DNA of 26,054 bases from assembly GCA_900321645.1 (NCBI GenBank), contig ONWZ01000035.1, positions 1 through 26,054 on the forward strand, read 5' to 3'. The notes beneath the pieces are model-generated. The model saw only the letters and a program-made list of their open reading frames with translations. It had not been told where the DNA came from and made no database searches. The translations under genes and the position numbers were made by a program. The stretch is from an uncultured Eubacteriales bacterium. GTDB taxonomy: Bacteria > Bacillota_I > Bacilli_A > RF39 > UBA660. Every line of letters starts with the position of its first letter. Positions within the stretch are counted from its first letter, which is position 1. Positions 24,398 to 26,054 of this stretch are shown piece by piece.

Positions 24398-25055
24398 ACT
24401 CAAAGTATCTTTCGAGTGCATAAACGATATTGGCAATAATTTGATCTTGATATTTTTCGTGTGTTAGGCGATACCTATCATCTGGATTTGACAAAAAGCC
24501 TACTTCAATCAAAACTCCTGGAGGAATAATGTTTTTATACATATAATAAGTATTATTGCATTTATATGGCCTTATATTCCATGTCTTTTCTTTAATATGC
24601 TTTGTTAAACTTTCAGCTATTATTTCATTTTCTTTATTTCTACTGTTGTAAAAAATTTGCATACCTTTATATTTTGTTTGGGATAAATGATTAATATGAA
24701 TTGAAAGATACATATCTGGCTTGGTTTTGTTGATGAGATAAGCTCTACCAATAAGATCACTTCTTTTTCGATTTTTCACGTTATTTAGGGCTAAATCCTT
24801 ATCAGTCTCTCTAGTTAAATAAACAGTTGCCCCTTTTAATTTTAGAGCCTCTTTTAATTTTTGGCATAATAATAGATTAAGATCTTTTTCATATATTTTT
24901 TGATAAGTCGTTCCACTATCAATACCACCATGTCCAGGATCTAGGTAAATAACTTTGCCGAGTAAAGGGTATTCATTAGTGGAAGCATATACTTTAGATA
25001 TTAGAAAAGCCATCAAGAAAAAGCAAAAAATAATTAACATTTTTGATTTATTCAT
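24396..25055 (-). CDS. cwlD: N-acetylmuramoyl-L-alanine amidase, CwlD-like
   Basis: Zinc amidase (Amidase_3) that removes peptide stems from peptidoglycan. 219 residues: signal/anchor helix (about 6-24), then the catalytic domain with zinc ligands H42 (YLDPGHGG), E56 (YEKDLNL) and H120 (YLSIHIN), and catalytic E184 (VLIEVGFLSNPDD). Colinear with Bacillus CwlD, which prepares spore-cortex peptidoglycan, including the TREADRDLA-like segment TRETDKDLA. No Shine-Dalgarno sequence precedes the ATG at 25055; instead TATAAT lies only six bases upstream (25061-25066). It is separately terminated from the pilus operon, so a pilus role, such as local wall opening, is only positional inference. Confidence 0.88.
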   Translation of the reverse strand: MNKSKMLIIFCFFLMAFLISKVYASTNEYPLLGKVIYLDPGHGGIDSGTTYQKIYEKDLNLLLCQKLKEALKLKGATVYLTRETDKDLALNNVKNRKRSDLIGRAYLINKTKPDMYLSIHINHLSQTKYKGMQIFYNSRNKENEIIAESLTKHIKEKTWNIRPYKCNNTYYMYKNIIPPGVLIEVGFLSNPDDRYRLTHEKYQDQIIANIVYALERYFE

Positions 25056-25075
25056 ACTTAATTATATGTTGTTCA

Positions 25076-25104
25076 TTGACAATTATTTTAAAAAAGCATA
25101 ACAT
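25076..25104 (+). promoter_or_regulatory. Promoter of the transglutaminase-like gene
   Basis: TTGACA (25076-25081), 17-nt spacer, TAACAT (25099-25104), followed by GAGGG and the ATG at 25123. Confidence 0.65.
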
Positions 25105-25122
25105 TATTACTTGAGGGATAAT

Positions 25123-25866
25123 ATGAATAAAGACTATAATCAAATTAAAGAAAATGCACTGCAATATGGTGAAAATATTCAAGCCTATAATGAATATCTT
25201 AATTTCATTGCTTACTTAATAAAAGTTTTAAGTTTGCCAAATAATGCTATTAGTGAATCAATAATACTTAAAATGTTAACTGATATGGGCACATTTTCTA
25301 AAGATCAAAAATTATATACTAAGTGTGATAAGATTGATGATATTGTTGGTTTTTGGGGGATGCATGTTATTGATGGTAGGGTTTCATGTAGACATATCGC
25401 TAATTTTCAAAGTGATGTAATTAGTAGAAATCATTTATACAGTGAACCGTTTTATTGCTATATATCGGAATATGATTATCAGAATTTAGGTAATTTTACT
25501 GTTAATCATGCGATTAATTTAATTGCTCATAATGGAATATATTATGGATATGATGCAGTAAGAAATAAATTATTTAGTTTTATTGATGGTATGAAAATGA
25601 AAGAATTATTTAGTGATCAACCATTATTTGCTTACTACAAGCCTAATTTAAAACTTATCCAAAATGGTCATTTAATTATGGATATTTCATATGATATGGC
25701 TCTATTTAAAAAAATGGAAAATATGCCATCACTTAGTTTAGAAGAATACAATTATGTTATTTACTACATAGCTAGTGCATTAAGTAACAACAAAGACTTA
25801 TTTAAGGCATTTCAAATGTCATCAAAAAAATACATAAAGCGTATAACAAATAATCGTTTAAAATAA
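25123..25866 (+). CDS. Unannotated protein with transglutaminase-like Cys-His-Asp pattern
   Basis: 247 residues, no signal peptide or membrane helix, so probably cytoplasmic. The central region holds GRVSCRHIA (C89), NHAINLI (H129) and YYGYDA (D144). This order and spacing is that of the transglutaminase-like/papain-fold proteases, whose nucleophile often sits in a G-x-C-R-x-x-A setting, with His in an NHA/HAW setting and a following (L/Y)D. I start at the ATG at 25123, which has GAGGG five bases upstream; an in-frame TTG at 25111 lies before that site. It is divergent from the amidase gene. No clear terminator follows. A thiol protease or amide-transfer role is inferred; the flanking helical parts are unrecognised. 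Confidence 0.6.
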   Translation: MNKDYNQIKENALQYGENIQAYNEYLNFIAYLIKVLSLPNNAISESIILKMLTDMGTFSKDQKLYTKCDKIDDIVGFWGMHVIDGRVSCRHIANFQSDVISRNHLYSEPFYCYISEYDYQNLGNFTVNHAINLIAHNGIYYGYDAVRNKLFSFIDGMKMKELFSDQPLFAYYKPNLKLIQNGHLIMDISYDMALFKKMENMPSLSLEEYNYVIYYIASALSNNKDLFKAFQMSSKKYIKRITNNRLK

Positions 25867-25940
25867 GAAACATTTATGTCGTTTGTTTAATAATACTACT
25901 ATTAATATATTTTAAGAAACAAAAATTATTTATAATACAC

Positions 25941-25968
25941 TTGACATTTTATTATTATTTGTTATAAT
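25941..25968 (+). promoter_or_regulatory. Consensus promoter near the right edge
   Basis: TTGACA (25941-25946) and TATAAT (25963-25968), both perfect, with a 16-nt spacer. Transcription should start near 25975 and run off the window. It is the best-matching promoter in the window. Confidence 0.8.
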
Positions 25969-25975
25969 ACTATCA

Positions 25976-26051
25976 AGTTGTGAGTATATATATGGTTTTA
26001 TACCTAGCTATATAGGGCTTAGCCTACACGTAAGATACGGAGTCACTAACT
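25976..26051 (+). ncRNA. Compact multibranched RNA at the 5' end of the right-edge transcript
   Basis: From the predicted start, AGTTGTGA (25976-25983) pairs with TCAC-T-AACT (26043-26051, one bulged T), closing a domain that contains GTATA/TATAC (25984-25988 with 25999-26003), TAGG/CCTA (26013-26016 with 26023-26026) and CGTA/TACG (26029-26032 with 26036-26039). No open frame with a ribosome binding site is seen. It is not a tRNA: there is no T-loop or D-loop signature. It may be a riboswitch, a ribosomal-protein leader or the start of a longer ncRNA; the downstream gene is outside the window. Not matched to a class I know. Confidence 0.45.
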
Positions 26052-26054
26052 ATA

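Noticed and set aside
25976..26051. tRNA gene at the right edge
   Set aside because: The length and three-hairpin layout are suggestive, but there is no GTTCRA-type T-loop, no D-loop GG and no proper 7-bp acceptor or CCA-type end; it also starts at a promoter as a leader would.
1..26054. Mycoplasma-type code (TGA as Trp)
   Set aside because: TGA ends genes at their expected family length (uracil permease, the first pilus operon gene) and Trp is encoded by TGG.
1..26054. Mobile element, prophage or CRISPR array
   Set aside because: No transposase, integrase, phage structural gene, terminal inverted repeats or spaced direct repeats seen; the genes read as chromosomal core plus one surface-organelle operon.

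Overview
AT-rich, single-chromosome-style sequence from a low-GC Gram-positive bacterium (Bacillota). The evidence is a c-di-AMP cyclase/regulator pair (CdaA-CdaR), RNase Y, SpoVS, a CwlD-type amidase, an RlmH that ends in the usual YHK, and strong GGAGG-type ribosome binding sites. TGA is used as a stop (for example at 9156-9158 and 23654-23656), so the Mycoplasma code does not apply. The gene set and the very AT-rich codon choice would suit an uncultured gut Bacilli/Erysipelotrichia- or RF39-like lineage, but that placement is inference. I see no insertion sequence, phage, CRISPR array, tRNA or rRNA.

Left half (1-12257): the cdaA-cdaR unit, rny, and a two-gene unit (MOP-type lipid flippase followed by a CPBP protease) all run on the minus strand. 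Each has a recognisable promoter and/or terminator. spoVS (plus) and rluB (minus) converge on a shared hairpin. A 34-codon membrane mini-gene precedes a uracil salvage operon (NCS2 permease plus upp). A short-chain dehydrogenase gene follows, convergent with a minus-strand DcuC/YfcC-like transporter gene.

Middle (12258-15175): rlmH, dusB and lysS form a minus-strand translation/RNA-modification operon that may read through into the transporter gene.

Right half (15225-24316): a ten-gene minus-strand operon encodes a Tad/Flp-type pilus or pseudopilus machine adapted to a monoderm. In transcription order it comprises a type I membrane protein, a large Cys-rich secreted protein, a TadE-like minor pilin candidate, CpaB/RcpC-like (SAF domain), CpaF ATPase with a Q/N-rich tail, TadB, TadC, a tiny Flp-like pilin with its own promoter, two paralogous pilin-like proteins, and a TadZ/CpaE-like protein without its Walker lysines. 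Three consecutive RNA hairpins follow the pilin gene. The pilin and the two paralogues share an unusual N-terminal leader. No prepilin peptidase lies in the window.

Upstream of the operon, and separately terminated, is a cwlD-like amidase gene. Divergent from it is a gene for an unannotated protein with a plausible transglutaminase-like Cys-His-Asp triad. At each window edge a good promoter drives a transcript that begins with strong RNA structure and then leaves the window.
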